NCBI RefSeq assembly: GCF_000720635.1
Contig: NZ_JOCF01000037.1
Location: 62,001 to 126,000, forward strand
Reading direction: 5' to 3'
DNA length: 64,000 nucleotides
Source of the DNA: Streptomyces sp. NRRL WC-3742
Lineage (GTDB): Bacteria; Actinomycetota; Actinomycetes; Streptomycetales; Streptomycetaceae
Shown here piece by piece: positions 36,950-46,964 of this stretch. The first letter of the stretch is position 1; each line of letters begins with the position of its first letter. The notes below the pieces were generated by a model. It saw nothing but the letters and a program-made list of their open reading frames with translations, searched no databases and was not told where the DNA came from. The translations under genes and the position numbers were made by a program.

Positions 36950-38155
36950 TCAGCGACCGCCCAGCTCCCGGAGCCGGGTCATGTCGATCATGCTGGTGTC
37001 GAAGAAGCTGGTCTCGTCCAGCCCCTGCTGCTGCTGGTGCGGCAGCGCCGGGGGCAGGGCCGGCGGCTGGGCGGGCTGCTGGGGGTAGGCGTAGCCGTCG
37101 TACGGCTGGGCGCCGTAGCCGCCCTGCTGCTGGGCGGGCTGCTGTTGGCCGTGCTGCTGGGGATAGGCGTAGCCGTCGTGCTGCTGCTGGCCCTGGTACT
37201 CCTGCTGCTGCGGGTAGCCCTGCTGCTGGCCCCACTGGGTGTGGTACGGGTCACCCTGGGCCGCCGGGTCGTAGCCGCCGCCGTACACCTCGGCGTACTG
37301 GCCCTGCTGCTGGGCGGTGGCCGCGTACTGGTCGGCCCCCTGGTTCTGCCAGCCGGCCGCGGCCGGGGTCTGTTCCGGCCAGGTCTGCTGCTGCGGGACG
37401 TCCTCGCGGTACCAGGCGATGTCCGCGCCGTCCCCGTCCTCGGCGAAGCCCGCCGCCACCGCCTCGGCCCGCTCCTTGGCCTGCTGCGCCTCGTCGGCGG
37501 CGGCCAGGTAGGCGCCCAGCTCGTCGATGGGCCGCTTGCCGAGCAGCTTGTCGCGGCCCTTGCCGACCGCCTCCAGGGTCGCGCTGAGCACGTTCTCCAG
37601 GGTGGCGAGCTTCACGTCGACGTACTCGTCGACCTCGGGGCTCGGGCTGATCCGCTGCGGCTGGAACTCCTCGCCGTCCGTCTCGCCCTCGTACTCGGTC
37701 TCGAAGACGCTGGAGTCGCCGCGCAGCTTCGTCCGGCCGCGGCCGACCGCGCCGAGGGTCTTGGTGAGCACGACCTCGAAGTTGGCCAGCTTGCTGTCGA
37801 CGTAGTCGTCGGCCTCGGCGCGCTTGGCCTCCATCTCGGAACGGGCCTCGGCGAGGATCCGGTCGGACTCGGCCTGGGCCCGCCGCACCACCTCGGTGTC
37901 CGAGATCAGCGAGCCGCGCTCGGCGTGCGCGCCCTGGATGATCCGCTCCGCCTCGGCCTGGGCGCCGGCCACCACATGCTCGTGGTCGGCCATCACCGAC
38001 TGCGCCTGGGCGAGTTCGGCGGGCAGCGCCGCCTTGAGGTCGTTGAGCAGGCCGATCAGCTCGGCCCGGTTCACCACGCAGGAGGCCGACATGGGCATCG
38101 AGCGGGCGTTCTCCACCGCCGCCACGATCTCGTCGACCTTGTTCTGCACGTCCAC
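36950..38155 (-). CDS. DivIVA-like coiled-coil protein with Gln-rich tail
   Basis: 401 residues. The N-terminal half is coiled-coil (MDVQNKVDEIVAAVENARSM; AQAEAERIIQGAHAERGSLI; AQAESDRILAEARSEMEAKR), commonly annotated as DivIVA-like or ATP-synthase-b-like. From about residue 240 it is a Gln/Tyr/Gly/Pro tail with repeated HDGYAYPQQ/YDGYAYPQQ blocks and a conserved-looking end SFFDTSMIDMTRLRELGGR. Probably a cytoskeletal or membrane-curvature scaffold; not demonstrated. GTG 38155, weak SD. Confidence 0.8.
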   Translation of the reverse strand: MDVQNKVDEIVAAVENARSMPMSASCVVNRAELIGLLNDLKAALPAELAQAQSVMADHEHVVAGAQAEAERIIQGAHAERGSLISDTEVVRRAQAESDRILAEARSEMEAKRAEADDYVDSKLANFEVVLTKTLGAVGRGRTKLRGDSSVFETEYEGETDGEEFQPQRISPSPEVDEYVDVKLATLENVLSATLEAVGKGRDKLLGKRPIDELGAYLAAADEAQQAKERAEAVAAGFAEDGDGADIAWYREDVPQQQTWPEQTPAAAGWQNQGADQYAATAQQQGQYAEVYGGGYDPAAQGDPYHTQWGQQQGYPQQQEYQGQQQHDGYAYPQQHGQQQPAQQQGGYGAQPYDGYAYPQQPAQPPALPPALPHQQQQGLDETSFFDTSMIDMTRLRELGGR

Positions 38156-38372
38156 GGGTCTTCGTCTTTCCGTGTGCCGCCGACTCCGGCGGAGGCAGGC
38201 CCGGCGCGGTGAACCTCACCGCAGGGCAGGAATACAGACTGTACGGCCACCGCGCGGCGAGGTCACACCTCCCGGTCCCGCGCCCACCCGGTGGGCGCGG
38301 GACAAACCGTGACGAACCGGCAGGACCGGGACGGTCGGTGCGTACTGCGTACTGCGTGCCGAGGGCTGAGGG

Positions 38373-38864
38373 CTACTGGTCGGCCCGGCGCTGCGCGATC
38401 CGGTCCACCAGGCGGCGGTGGACCAGCTCCGGCAGCAGGTGCGAGACGTCCCCGCCGTACGAGGCGACCTCCTTGGCCAGCGTCGAGGAGAGGAAGCTGT
38501 ACGTCGGCGAGGTCGGCAGGAACAGCGTCTCCACGCCGGTCAGGCCGTTGTTCATGTGCGCCATCTGCAGCTCGTAGTCGAAGTCGCTGACCGCGCGCAG
38601 GCCCTTGACGATCGCCGGGATGCCCCGCTCGCGGCAGAAGTCCACCAGCAGGCCCTGGTGCGACTCGACCACCACGTTGCCGAACTGCGCGGTGACCTCC
38701 TCGATCAGCGCGATCCGCTCGTCGATGGTGAACATGCCCTGCTTGCTCCGGTTCACCAGGACCGCGACATGCACCACGTCGTACAGCTTCGAGGCGCGCT
38801 CGATGATGTCGAGGTGGCCGTTGTGGATCGGGTCGAACGAACCGGGGCAGACGGCTCGGCGCAT
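38373..38864 (-). CDS. coaD: Phosphopantetheine adenylyltransferase
   Basis: 163 residues. Catalyses the penultimate step of CoA synthesis. GSFDPIHNGHLDIIERAS contains the HxGH nucleotidyltransferase motif, and FLPTSPTYSFLSSTLAKEVA the second motif. Normal length. ATG 38864 with GAGGGAG upstream. Downstream of rsmD, the usual pair. Confidence 0.97.
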   Translation of the reverse strand: MRRAVCPGSFDPIHNGHLDIIERASKLYDVVHVAVLVNRSKQGMFTIDERIALIEEVTAQFGNVVVESHQGLLVDFCRERGIPAIVKGLRAVSDFDYELQMAHMNNGLTGVETLFLPTSPTYSFLSSTLAKEVASYGGDVSHLLPELVHRRLVDRIAQRRADQ

Positions 38865-38913
38865 GGCGTGTGTGCTCCCTCGTGGGGTGACGGCTACTGC
38901 GGGCCGCGGACCG

Positions 38914-39498
38914 CTAGTCGTGATCGCCGGCCGCGGCGGCGGCGCGACCGTACCAGAGCGTGCCCTCGCCGTAGCGGCGGGAGCGCAGCCCCTCGAAACC
39001 CTCGGGCCAGCCGAACTCGCCGCCCCGGGTACTGCGCTCCACGGTGACGAGTACGTCCTCCGCGAGCCAGCCCCCGGCCGACAGTGTGGTCAACATCTCG
39101 CGCAGCTCCGCGTCCGTCACCGCGTACGGCGGGTCGAGGAACACCAGGTCGTACGGCGCCTCCGGGGCGGGCCCGGCGACCACCTTCTCCGCCTTGGCGG
39201 CCTTCACCAGCGCGCCCGGCAGGCCGATCTCCCGAACGTTCTCCCGGATCACCCGGGCCGCCTGGGCGTCGGCCTCGACCAGCAGCACATGCTCCGCGCC
39301 GCGCGAGAGCGCCTCCAGTCCCACCGCGCCAGATCCGCCGAACAGGTCCAGCATCCGGGCCCCGTGCAGGGTGCCGCGCAGCGCCTCCAGGGTGGAGAAC
39401 ATCGCCTCGCGGGCCTTGTCGGAGGTCGGCCGGGTGCTCCGGCCGGGCGGTACGGCCAGCCGGCGGCCACCGGCCGCCCCGGCGATCACGCGGGTCAT
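38914..39498 (-). CDS. rsmD: 16S rRNA (guanine966-N2)-methyltransferase RsmD
   Basis: 194 residues. Motif I LDLFGGSGAVGLEALSRGA and catalytic DPPY in YDLVFLDPPYAV are present. MTRVIAGAAGGRRLAVPPG start is typical; ATG 39498, AAGGA about 12 nt upstream. Cotranscribed with coaD (49 bp gap). Confidence 0.96.
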   Translation of the reverse strand: MTRVIAGAAGGRRLAVPPGRSTRPTSDKAREAMFSTLEALRGTLHGARMLDLFGGSGAVGLEALSRGAEHVLLVEADAQAARVIRENVREIGLPGALVKAAKAEKVVAGPAPEAPYDLVFLDPPYAVTDAELREMLTTLSAGGWLAEDVLVTVERSTRGGEFGWPEGFEGLRSRRYGEGTLWYGRAAAAAGDHD

Positions 39499-39641
39499 GG
39501 TGGGGAAGGGTCCTTTCGTCGCTGCGCGACCACGCTATCCCGCCCCGAGCCGAAGGGGCGCGCCGGTGCCGAAAGGGAGAAGCGAGGGAGCGACGGAGGA
39601 GCGAGGGAGCGTCGACCGTCGGCACCGGGTCAGGAGCGCCC

Positions 39642-39659
39642 CGGAGGCGAGCGGGCGGG
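39642..39659. repeat. 18-bp sequence, inverted copy at 42656-42673
   Basis: cggaggcgagcgggcggg, the exact reverse complement of 42656-42673. Both are intergenic and bracket the 39724-40257 gene and recG. Confidence 0.8.
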
Positions 39660-39672
39660 CCACAGGACCGAA

Positions 39673-39712
39673 CGCCCGTGGCCCGGCGGGAACCCCCACC
39701 GGGCCACGGGCG
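39673..39712 (-). terminator. Terminator upstream of rsmD
   Basis: Perfect 14-bp stem CGCCCGTGGCCCGG/CCGGGCCACGGGCG, 12-nt loop, 12 bp after the preceding gene's stop. Confidence 0.65.
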
Positions 39713-39723
39713 CGCTCAGGTCG

Positions 39724-40257
39724 TCAGACGGCTTCGGAGCCCGCCGGCTGGTTGGGGACGGAGGCGCCGAGCAGGGCCGGCGAGGCGTAGCGGGACCAGG
39801 ACAGGCAGCCGTCCGGCGGGCAGAACTCGGGGCGGCGCGGGTCGTGGCCGAGCTCGCGCAGCTTGGTGCGGACGGAGTCGGGCGTACGGCCGAAGCGGGC
39901 GGCGATCCTGGCGATGGTCTCGCCGTCGTGGAAGCGCCGGACCAGCTCCTCCTCGTGCTGCGGCACCCAGGGGGCACCGTGGCCGGGGTACAGCTCGCGC
40001 AGCACGTCGCGGTCGGGGATGGGCTCGGAGACGTCGGCGACGATCGCCAGCGCCCGCAGCGCGCGGTTGAGCGCGATGCGCAGCGAGGCGACGTCCTCGA
40101 CCGGCAGCCGCAGCCGGCCCGAGGCGAGCGGGGACGAAGCCTCGCCCTCGCGCCAGCCGGTCAGGGTGAGGGTGACCTCGCGGTCGTCGTCGCTGGCCAG
40201 TTCGATCCGGAAGACCTTGTCGCCCAGCGGGAGCTCGTTGAGATGACGGAATGCCAT
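39724..40257 (-). CDS. Conserved-looking protein with C-terminal HTH-like segment, function unknown
   Basis: 177 residues. MAFRHLNELPLGDKVFRIEL and a beta-rich N-terminal half lead to a helical segment HEEELVRRFHDGETIARIAA + RFGRTPDSVRTKLRELG that looks like a helix-turn-helix, then a Cys pair (FCPPDGC). I do not recognise the family. ATG 40257 with GGGGG 8 nt upstream. Between recG (upstream) and a strong terminator, so possibly cotranscribed with recG. Confidence 0.75.
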   Translation of the reverse strand: MAFRHLNELPLGDKVFRIELASDDDREVTLTLTGWREGEASSPLASGRLRLPVEDVASLRIALNRALRALAIVADVSEPIPDRDVLRELYPGHGAPWVPQHEEELVRRFHDGETIARIAARFGRTPDSVRTKLRELGHDPRRPEFCPPDGCLSWSRYASPALLGASVPNQPAGSEAV

Positions 40258-40362
40258 GGCAGGACCCCCAAGTGTCGTGCCCGGTACGCACCTTGAAGGT
40301 GCGCCCTGAACACCTTCATTCTCTCCCGGAGGTCTGACAATCGGGCCTGCCCGGAAGGGCTG

Positions 40363-42612
40363 TCAGCCCTTCTCCATGTAGGCCGCGCGGTCCTCGTCGA
40401 GCAGGGCGTCCAGCGCGGTGCGCAGGTCCGGGTGGGCGGCGAGTTCCGGGTCCTCGGCGACGAGCCGGGCGGCCTCCGTACGGGCGGTCAGGATGACCTC
40501 CTCGTCCTCCAGGACGGAGAGCACCTTGAGGGAGGACTTCACCCCGGACTGCGCCTGTCCCAACACGTCGCCCTCGCGGCGCTGTTCGAGGTCGATGCGG
40601 GACAGCTCGAAGCCGTCCAGCGTGCCGGCCACCGCGTCCAGCCGGGCCCGGGCGGCGCCGGCGGCGGGCATGTCGCTGACCAGCAGGCACAGGCCCGGGG
40701 CGCTGCCTCGGCCCACCCGGCCGCGCAGCTGGTGGAGTTGGGAGACGCCGAAGCGGTCGGCGTCCATGATGACCATCGCGGTGGAGTTGGGGACGTTGAC
40801 ACCGACCTCGATGACGGTGGTGGCGACCAGCACGTCCACCTCCCCGGCGGAGAAGCGGCGCATCACCTCGTCCTTGGCCTCGGGGGCGAGCCGGCCGTGC
40901 AGGATCTCCACCCTCAGGCCGCTCAGCGGGCCCTTGGCCAGCATGTCGGCCGTCTCCACCACCGACAGCGGGGGCCGGCGTTCGTCACCGGCCGCGCCCG
41001 CGTCGGCGACCTCCTCGAAGGCGTCCTCGGGGGCCTTGCGCTTCTTCTTCGACGCGTTGGCGGCCTCGGGCTCCTCGTCCCCGATCCGGGGGCAGACCAC
41101 GTACGCCTGGTGGCCCTTGCCGACCTCCTCGCGCACCCGCTCCCACGCCCGGGTGAGGAAGTTGGGCTTCTCCAGCGCCGGGACGACGTGGGTGGAGATC
41201 GGCGAGCGCCCGGCGGGCAGCTGGTCGAGGACGGAGGTCTCCAGGTCCCCGAAGACCGTCATCGCGACGGTGCGCGGGATCGGGGTGGCCGTCATGACCA
41301 GCAGGTGCGGCGGCTGCTCGCCCTTGGCGCGCAGCGCGTCCCGCTGCTCGACGCCGAAGCGGTGCTGCTCGTCGACGACGACCAGGCCGAGGTCCTGGAA
41401 CTGGACCTTGTCCTCGATCAGGGCGTGGGTGCCGATCGCGATCCCGGCGTCCCCGCAGGCCATGTCCAGCATCGCCTGGCGGCGGGCGGGAACGCCCATC
41501 GAGCCGGTGAGAAGGACCACCCGGGTGCCGAGGTCGGAGCCTCCGAGCATCCCGCCCTCGGCGAGGTCGCCCATCATCTCCACGATCGAGCGGTGGTGCT
41601 GCTGTGCCAGCACCTCGGTGGGCGCGAGCAGCACGGCCTGCCCGCCCGCGTCCACCACGGCGAGCATGGCCCGCAGCGCCACGAGGGTCTTCCCGGAGCC
41701 GACCTCGCCCTGGAGGAGGCGGTGCATCGGGTGTTCGGTGGCGAGGTCGGCGGCGATCTCGGCGGAGACCTTCTGCTGGCCCTCGGTGAGGGTGAACGGC
41801 AACCGAGCGTCGAAGGCGTCCAGCAGGCCGCCCTCGCGGGCCCTGCGCGGCTTGGCGGGCAGGGCGGAGTCGGCGGCCCGGCGCTGCGCGAGGGCGACCT
41901 GGAGGACGAACGCCTCGTCCCAGCGCAGCCGGCTCTGGGCGCGCTCCCGGTCGGCCTGGCTGCGGGGGCGGTGGATCAGCTCCAGCGCCTCCGGCAGCGG
42001 GATCAGGTCGTGGCGCTCGCGCAGTTCGGCGGGCAGCGGTTCGCCGACGCCCTCCCAGCCGGTCTTCTCCAGCGAATCCAGCGCCATGTCGACGCAGAGC
42101 GAGATCTTCCAGCTGGGCATCTGGGCGCTGGCGCCGTACACCGGGATGAGGCGGCCGGCGAACTGCTTGGCGGCCTCCCCAGCCTCGGTCGACGCTGTCG
42201 CGTCCTCGTCGAGGAGCTGGTAGTCGGGCGAGACCAGCTGCCGGCTGCGGTTGAAGACGCCGACCTTGCCCGCGAACAGGCCCTGGGCGCCGGCCTTGAG
42301 GTCCTTCTGCCGCCAGCCCTGGTTGAAGAAGACCAGCGAGAGCCGGCTGCGGCCGTCGGTGACGACGACCTCCAGCCGGTCGCCCTTGCGGCCCCGGAAG
42401 GGGATCAGGGTGACCTTCTCGATCCGGGCCAGCACGGTGACGTGCTCGTCGATCTCCAGCTCCTCCAGGCTGGTGAGCTGCCCGCGCTCGACGTAGCGGC
42501 GCGGGTAGTGGTGCACCAGGTCCCCGACCGTGCGCAGCTTGAGGCTGTCGGCGAGCACCTTCGCGGTGCGGTCGCCGACGAGCTTGGTCAGTGGTTCATC
42601 GAGAGCGCCCAT
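40363..42612 (-). CDS. recG: ATP-dependent DNA helicase RecG
   Basis: 749-residue branch-migration helicase. Wedge/OB domain at the N-terminus (ARIEKVTLIPFRGRKGDRLE), Walker A GEVGSGKTLVAL ~302, DEQHRFGVEQR ~413, TATPIPRT, and helicase motif VI QLRGRVGRGS. A ~50-residue Lys/Glu/Ala insertion (EEPEAANASKKKRKAPEDAF) lies between the helicase lobes, longer than in E. coli. ATG 42612 with AGGGG 7 nt upstream. Confidence 0.97.
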   Translation of the reverse strand: MGALDEPLTKLVGDRTAKVLADSLKLRTVGDLVHHYPRRYVERGQLTSLEELEIDEHVTVLARIEKVTLIPFRGRKGDRLEVVVTDGRSRLSLVFFNQGWRQKDLKAGAQGLFAGKVGVFNRSRQLVSPDYQLLDEDATASTEAGEAAKQFAGRLIPVYGASAQMPSWKISLCVDMALDSLEKTGWEGVGEPLPAELRERHDLIPLPEALELIHRPRSQADRERAQSRLRWDEAFVLQVALAQRRAADSALPAKPRRAREGGLLDAFDARLPFTLTEGQQKVSAEIAADLATEHPMHRLLQGEVGSGKTLVALRAMLAVVDAGGQAVLLAPTEVLAQQHHRSIVEMMGDLAEGGMLGGSDLGTRVVLLTGSMGVPARRQAMLDMACGDAGIAIGTHALIEDKVQFQDLGLVVVDEQHRFGVEQRDALRAKGEQPPHLLVMTATPIPRTVAMTVFGDLETSVLDQLPAGRSPISTHVVPALEKPNFLTRAWERVREEVGKGHQAYVVCPRIGDEEPEAANASKKKRKAPEDAFEEVADAGAAGDERRPPLSVVETADMLAKGPLSGLRVEILHGRLAPEAKDEVMRRFSAGEVDVLVATTVIEVGVNVPNSTAMVIMDADRFGVSQLHQLRGRVGRGSAPGLCLLVSDMPAAGAARARLDAVAGTLDGFELSRIDLEQRREGDVLGQAQSGVKSSLKVLSVLEDEEVILTARTEAARLVAEDPELAAHPDLRTALDALLDEDRAAYMEKG

Positions 42613-42655
42613 CAACGCCCCTGTTTACACCAAGCCGCCGACAATCCGACTGTCA

Positions 42656-42673
42656 CCCGCCCGCTCGCCTCCG
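42656..42673. repeat. 18-bp sequence, inverted copy at 39642-39659
   Basis: cccgcccgctcgcctccg, followed by gagccgaaggggcg, which also occurs at 39547-39560. Intergenic, between recG and the DAK gene. Confidence 0.8.
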
Positions 42674-42688
42674 AGCCGAAGGGGCGGC

Positions 42689-44323
42689 TCACTCCACCCC
42701 GATGAGCAGCGGCGCCGACTCCTGCCCGCCGCGGAAGACCACCGCGTCGACCTCGGGCCGCTGCTGGCGCACGTGGGCGACCAGGCGGTCGGCGAGCGTC
42801 TCGTCGGCGCCCTCGCCGAGGATCAGGGTGACGAGTTCGCCGCCCGCGCCGAGCATCCGGTCCAGGACGCTCTCGCCGACCTCGGGCAGTCCGGCGCCGA
42901 TCACGGCGACGTCCCCGTCGATCAGCCCGAGCACGTCCCCGGCCTGGCAGACCCCGGCCATCGTCCAGGACTCCCCCTCGGCGACGGCGAGTTCGGCGTA
43001 GCGGGTGGCGCCGGCGGCGGAGGTCATGGCGACCACGTCCTCGTCGAAGCGCCGCCCGCCCTCGTGCACGGCGAGCGCGGCGAGCCCCTGCACCGGCGAG
43101 CGGGTGGGCAGGACGGCGATGCGCACGCCCTCCTCGCGCAGCTGGTCGGCGGCGGCCCCGGCGGCGGCGCGCAGTTCGGGGTCGTTGAGGAGCAGCACGA
43201 CCTCCCGGGCGGCCGAGCGGCGTACGGCGTCGGCGAGCTCGGCGCTGGCCGGGGCCCGGTCCGGGTCGGCGTGCAGGACGACGGCCCCGGCCTGTTCGCA
43301 CAGCTCGGCCAGCCCCTCGCCGGAGACGACGGAGAGCACCGCGCGGGCCCTCTCCTCGCGCTCGCCGCGCTCGGCGTCGGCGGCCCCGGCCCGGGCGGCG
43401 GCCTCCGCGAAGTGGGTGATCCGGATCTGGTGCGGCCGTCCGGCCCCGACGCCGGCCTCCACGGCGGCGCCCGCGTCGTCCACGTGCACGTGGACGTTCC
43501 AGAGGCCGTCGCCGCCGCCGACCACCAGGGAGTCGCCGAGCGCGCCGAGCCGCTCGCGCAGCGCGGGCAGGGCGTCGTCGGGGGCGTCCAGCAGGTAGAT
43601 GACCTCGAAGGCGGGGTGGCCGGGGCCCGGCGGGCGGACGTGGCCCTCGCAGCTCTCCACGGCCCGTACGTCCCCGCGCAGGGCGACGGGCCCCATCGGC
43701 TGCTGCCCGGCGACGGCGTCGGCGAGCGCGCCGAGGACGGCGACCAGTCCGCGCCCGCCGGCGTCCACGACGCCGTTCTCGGCGAGGACGGCCAGCTGCT
43801 CGGGGGTGTGCCGCAGCGCGTCCCTGGCGGCCCGGTAGGCGGTGTCGGCGACCTGACCGAGCCCGTCCCCGGCCCGTACGGCCTCGCGGGCGGCGACCCG
43901 GGCCACGGTCAGCAGGGTGCCCTCGACGGGCTCCGCGACGGCCTGGTAGGCGGAGTCGGCGGCCCGCTGCAGCGCGGCGCGCAGCTGCTCGGCGCCGCCG
44001 CCCTCGGCGAGCGTCTCGGCGGTGCCGCGCAGCCACTGGGCGAGGATCACCCCGGAGTTGCCGCGGGCGCCGACCAGCGCGCCGCGGGCCATCGCCCGGG
44101 CGGCGTCGGCAAGGCCGGGGGCCGGGCCGGCGGCGGGGTCGGCGAAGCGGCTCTCCACCTCGGCGGCGGCGGACTCGACGGTCAGGTAGAGGTTGGTGCC
44201 GGTGTCGCCGTCCGGGACGGGATAGACGTTGAGCGCGTCGATCTCCTCGCGTGCCTGGCCGAGCGCGCGCAGGGCGAGCTGGCACCAGGTGCGCACGGCC
44301 GGGGCGTCGAGCGTGTGCAGCAC
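42689..44323 (-). CDS. DAK2/FakA-type (YloV) kinase-like protein
   Basis: 544 residues. The N-terminal DhaL/DAK2 domain has NVYPVPDGDTGTNLYLTV and GARGNSGVILAQW; the middle and C-terminal domains (FEVIYLLDA; GLWNVHVHVDDAGAAVEAG) match FakA/YloV proteins. In firmicutes FakA phosphorylates FakB-bound fatty acids; no FakB/DegV gene is present in this window, so that role is only inferred. GTG 44323 with GGAGGA 8 nt upstream. Upstream of recG on the minus strand, divergent from rpmB. Confidence 0.87.
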   Translation of the reverse strand: MLHTLDAPAVRTWCQLALRALGQAREEIDALNVYPVPDGDTGTNLYLTVESAAAEVESRFADPAAGPAPGLADAARAMARGALVGARGNSGVILAQWLRGTAETLAEGGGAEQLRAALQRAADSAYQAVAEPVEGTLLTVARVAAREAVRAGDGLGQVADTAYRAARDALRHTPEQLAVLAENGVVDAGGRGLVAVLGALADAVAGQQPMGPVALRGDVRAVESCEGHVRPPGPGHPAFEVIYLLDAPDDALPALRERLGALGDSLVVGGGDGLWNVHVHVDDAGAAVEAGVGAGRPHQIRITHFAEAAARAGAADAERGEREERARAVLSVVSGEGLAELCEQAGAVVLHADPDRAPASAELADAVRRSAAREVVLLLNDPELRAAAGAAADQLREEGVRIAVLPTRSPVQGLAALAVHEGGRRFDEDVVAMTSAAGATRYAELAVAEGESWTMAGVCQAGDVLGLIDGDVAVIGAGLPEVGESVLDRMLGAGGELVTLILGEGADETLADRLVAHVRQQRPEVDAVVFRGGQESAPLLIGVE

Positions 44324-44624
44324 CGAGTCTCTCCTCCGGGTGGGACGCCGCGGCGGCCTGAGGGGCGCGGGCACCGTCAGGGCGGCGGCGAGGGGTGGTA
44401 CCGGCAGGTTATCGGGGCCCGGGGAGGGCCGGCCCGACCGGCGGCCGGGGCGATCACCCGGCCGGTCATGGTAGTTTCGTGGGACGGAAGCAAGCGTTGT
44501 ATGCTCTTCCGGTTGCCTGGAACCGTCCAGGCTCACCCCCTTGTCCGGTCTGGTTCACGTGAGTGCTCCGGTGGGTGGGCGGGGTTTTCGAAAGTAACTG
44601 ATCTGAAGTCTTGGAGTGACTCCT
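44324..44624. other. Divergent region between DAK gene and rpmB
   Basis: 301 bp. Holds a candidate rpmB promoter (44476-44505) and a small hairpin GCCTGGA-ACCG-TCCAGGC (44515-44532) near the predicted transcript start. No gene seen. Confidence 0.5.
44476..44505 (+). promoter_or_regulatory. Candidate rpmB promoter
   Basis: TTCGTG, 18-nt spacer, TATGCT. The -35 is weak. Would start transcription about 44512, some 110 nt before the rpmB GTG. Confidence 0.35.
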
Positions 44625-44810
44625 GTGGCTGCCAACTGCGACGTCTGCGGCAAGGGGCCGGGCTTCGGCAACAGCATCTCCCACTCTCACCGCCGTACCC
44701 CCCGTCGTTGGAACCCCAACATTCAGACGGTGCGCGCTGTGATTGGGCGGACGCCGAAGCGGCTCAACGTCTGCACCTCGTGCATCAAGGCCGGTAAGGT
44801 CTCGCGCTGA
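44625..44810 (+). CDS. rpmB: 50S ribosomal protein L28
   Basis: 61 residues. [20 protein letters not shown] has one CxxC and [12 protein letters not shown] the second, so this is the zinc-containing (C+) form. Streptomycetes often carry a cysteine-free paralogue used in zinc starvation. GTG 44625 with GGAG 8 nt upstream. Confidence 0.97.
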   Translation: MAANCDVCGKGPGFGNSISHSHRRTPRRWNPNIQTVRAVIGRTPKRLNVCTSCIKAGKVSR

Positions 44811-44840
44811 CGCGCAGACCGGCATGCCGGTCCTCCAGTG

Positions 44841-44868
44841 AGCCGGTTCATCCTCGGATGAGCCGGCT
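44841..44868 (+). terminator. rpmB terminator
   Basis: 13-bp stem (one G-U pair) AGCCGGTTCATCC/GGATGAGCCGGCT with a tight loop, then TCGCTGTTT. Confidence 0.65.
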
Positions 44869-44908
44869 TCGCTGTTTCCGGCGACGCTGTCGACCGACCG
44901 TGACCGGT

Positions 44909-44942
44909 GACGGGCGGGCTTCCCCCGGGGAGCCCGCCCGTC
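44909..44942 (-). terminator. thiD terminator
   Basis: 12-bp arms GACGGGCGGGCT/AGCCCGCCCGTC with a 10-nt GC loop, after the thiD stop on the minus strand. Confidence 0.6.
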
Positions 44943-44950
44943 ATCGGTTT

Positions 44951-44994
44951 CAGGCCCGACGCTCTCAGGCCCGGCGCTCTCAGGCCCGGCCCTC

Positions 44995-44995
<1 letters not shown>
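44951..44995. repeat. Three tandem 15-bp units abutting the thiD stop codon
   Basis: Plus strand: caggcccgacgctct, caggcccggcgctct, caggcccggccctct. The third unit reaches the first base of the thiD stop (44995-44997). Confidence 0.85.
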
Positions 44996-45789
<794 letters not shown>

Positions 45790-45818
45790 GCGCCCAACCT
45801 ACCCGCGCCCGCGAGGGC

Positions 45819-46844
45819 TCAGAGGACGGCCTCGGACTCCGCCCAGCGCTCCTCGGGGACGGTCTTGAGCCTGGTCACCGCGTCGCCGATGGGCAGCAGC
45901 CGGATCTCGTTGCGGCGCAGCGCGGTGAAGTGGCCGAAGGCCCCCTGGTGGACGGCCTCCACGGCGTGCCAGCCGAAGCGGGTGGCGAGCACCCGGTCCC
46001 GGGCGGTGGGGGTGCCGCCGCGCTGGACGTGCCCGAGGATGACGGGCCTGGCCTCCTTGCCGAGCAGGTCCTCCAGCTCGTGGGCGAGCCGGTTGCCGAT
46101 GCCGCCGAAGGTGCGGTGCCCGAACCGGTCGACCTCGCCGTGGTCGAAGCGCATGGTGCCGGGCACCGGGGCCGCGCCCTCGGCGACGGCGATGATGGCG
46201 AACTTCTTGCCGCGCGCGAAGCGGTCCTCGATTATCCGGGCCACCGCCTCGATGTCGAAGGGCTTCTCCGGGATGAGGATGCCGTGCGCGCCGCCGGCCA
46301 TGCCCGCGGTGAGGGTGATCCAGCCGGTGTGACGGCCCATCAACTCCACGACCATGACGCGCTGGTGGGACTCGGCGGTGGTCTTGAGCCGGTCGATCGC
46401 CTCGGTGGCGACGTGCACCGCGGTGTCGAAGCCGAAGGTGACGTCGGTGGCGTCGATGTCGTTGTCGATGGTCTTGGGCACCCCGACCACCGGCAGCCCG
46501 GCGTCACTGAACCGCTTGGCGGCCGTCAGCGTGCCCTCGCCGCCGATGGCGATCAGCGCGTCGATGCCGATGTTCCGGGCCAGGGCCTCGGCGTTCTCCA
46601 CCGCCTGGGCGATGCGCTCGCGCTGCACCCGGGCCGAGCCGAGGATGGTGCCGCCGAGGGTGAGCAGACCGGTGACGTCGTCGTGCGTGACGGGCCGGGT
46701 GCGGCCCTCGATCAGGCCGAGGAAGCCGTCCTCGATGCCCACGATCTCGTCGCCGTGGACGTCCGTGCCCCGGTGCACCACCGACCGGATGACGGCGTTG
46801 AGTCCGGGGCAGTCGCCGCCGCTGGTCAGGACACCGATGCGCAT
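45819..46844 (-). CDS. pfkA: 6-phosphofructokinase
   Basis: 341 residues. Nucleotide loop [32 protein letters not shown] (Gly at the position that distinguishes ATP from PPi enzymes), [18 protein letters not shown] and [10 protein letters not shown]. Group III (actinobacterial) Pfk, ATP-dependent by pattern. ATG 46844, GGAG about 10 nt upstream. It separates thiL from thiD; I recall these being adjacent in S. coelicolor, so it may be an insertion or a differently placed copy. Confidence 0.95.
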   Translation of the reverse strand: MRIGVLTSGGDCPGLNAVIRSVVHRGTDVHGDEIVGIEDGFLGLIEGRTRPVTHDDVTGLLTLGGTILGSARVQRERIAQAVENAEALARNIGIDALIAIGGEGTLTAAKRFSDAGLPVVGVPKTIDNDIDATDVTFGFDTAVHVATEAIDRLKTTAESHQRVMVVELMGRHTGWITLTAGMAGGAHGILIPEKPFDIEAVARIIEDRFARGKKFAIIAVAEGAAPVPGTMRFDHGEVDRFGHRTFGGIGNRLAHELEDLLGKEARPVILGHVQRGGTPTARDRVLATRFGWHAVEAVHQGAFGHFTALRRNEIRLLPIGDAVTRLKTVPEERWAESEAVL

Positions 46845-46964
46845 GTGTGGCGTGCTCCGCTCGCAGTGGTTCGGACCACCCGCACCGGGGGGGCGGGCTG
46901 GCTCGGATGGCCCAAGCCTACGCAAAACGCACCCCCGAAGCCCGCCCCTCGCCCGCCCTGGGCG

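Noticed and set aside
44324..44536. N-terminal extension of the DAK protein (start at 44536)
   Set aside because: The extension has no family similarity, whereas the GTG at 44323 has a strong SD and begins the DAK2 domain.
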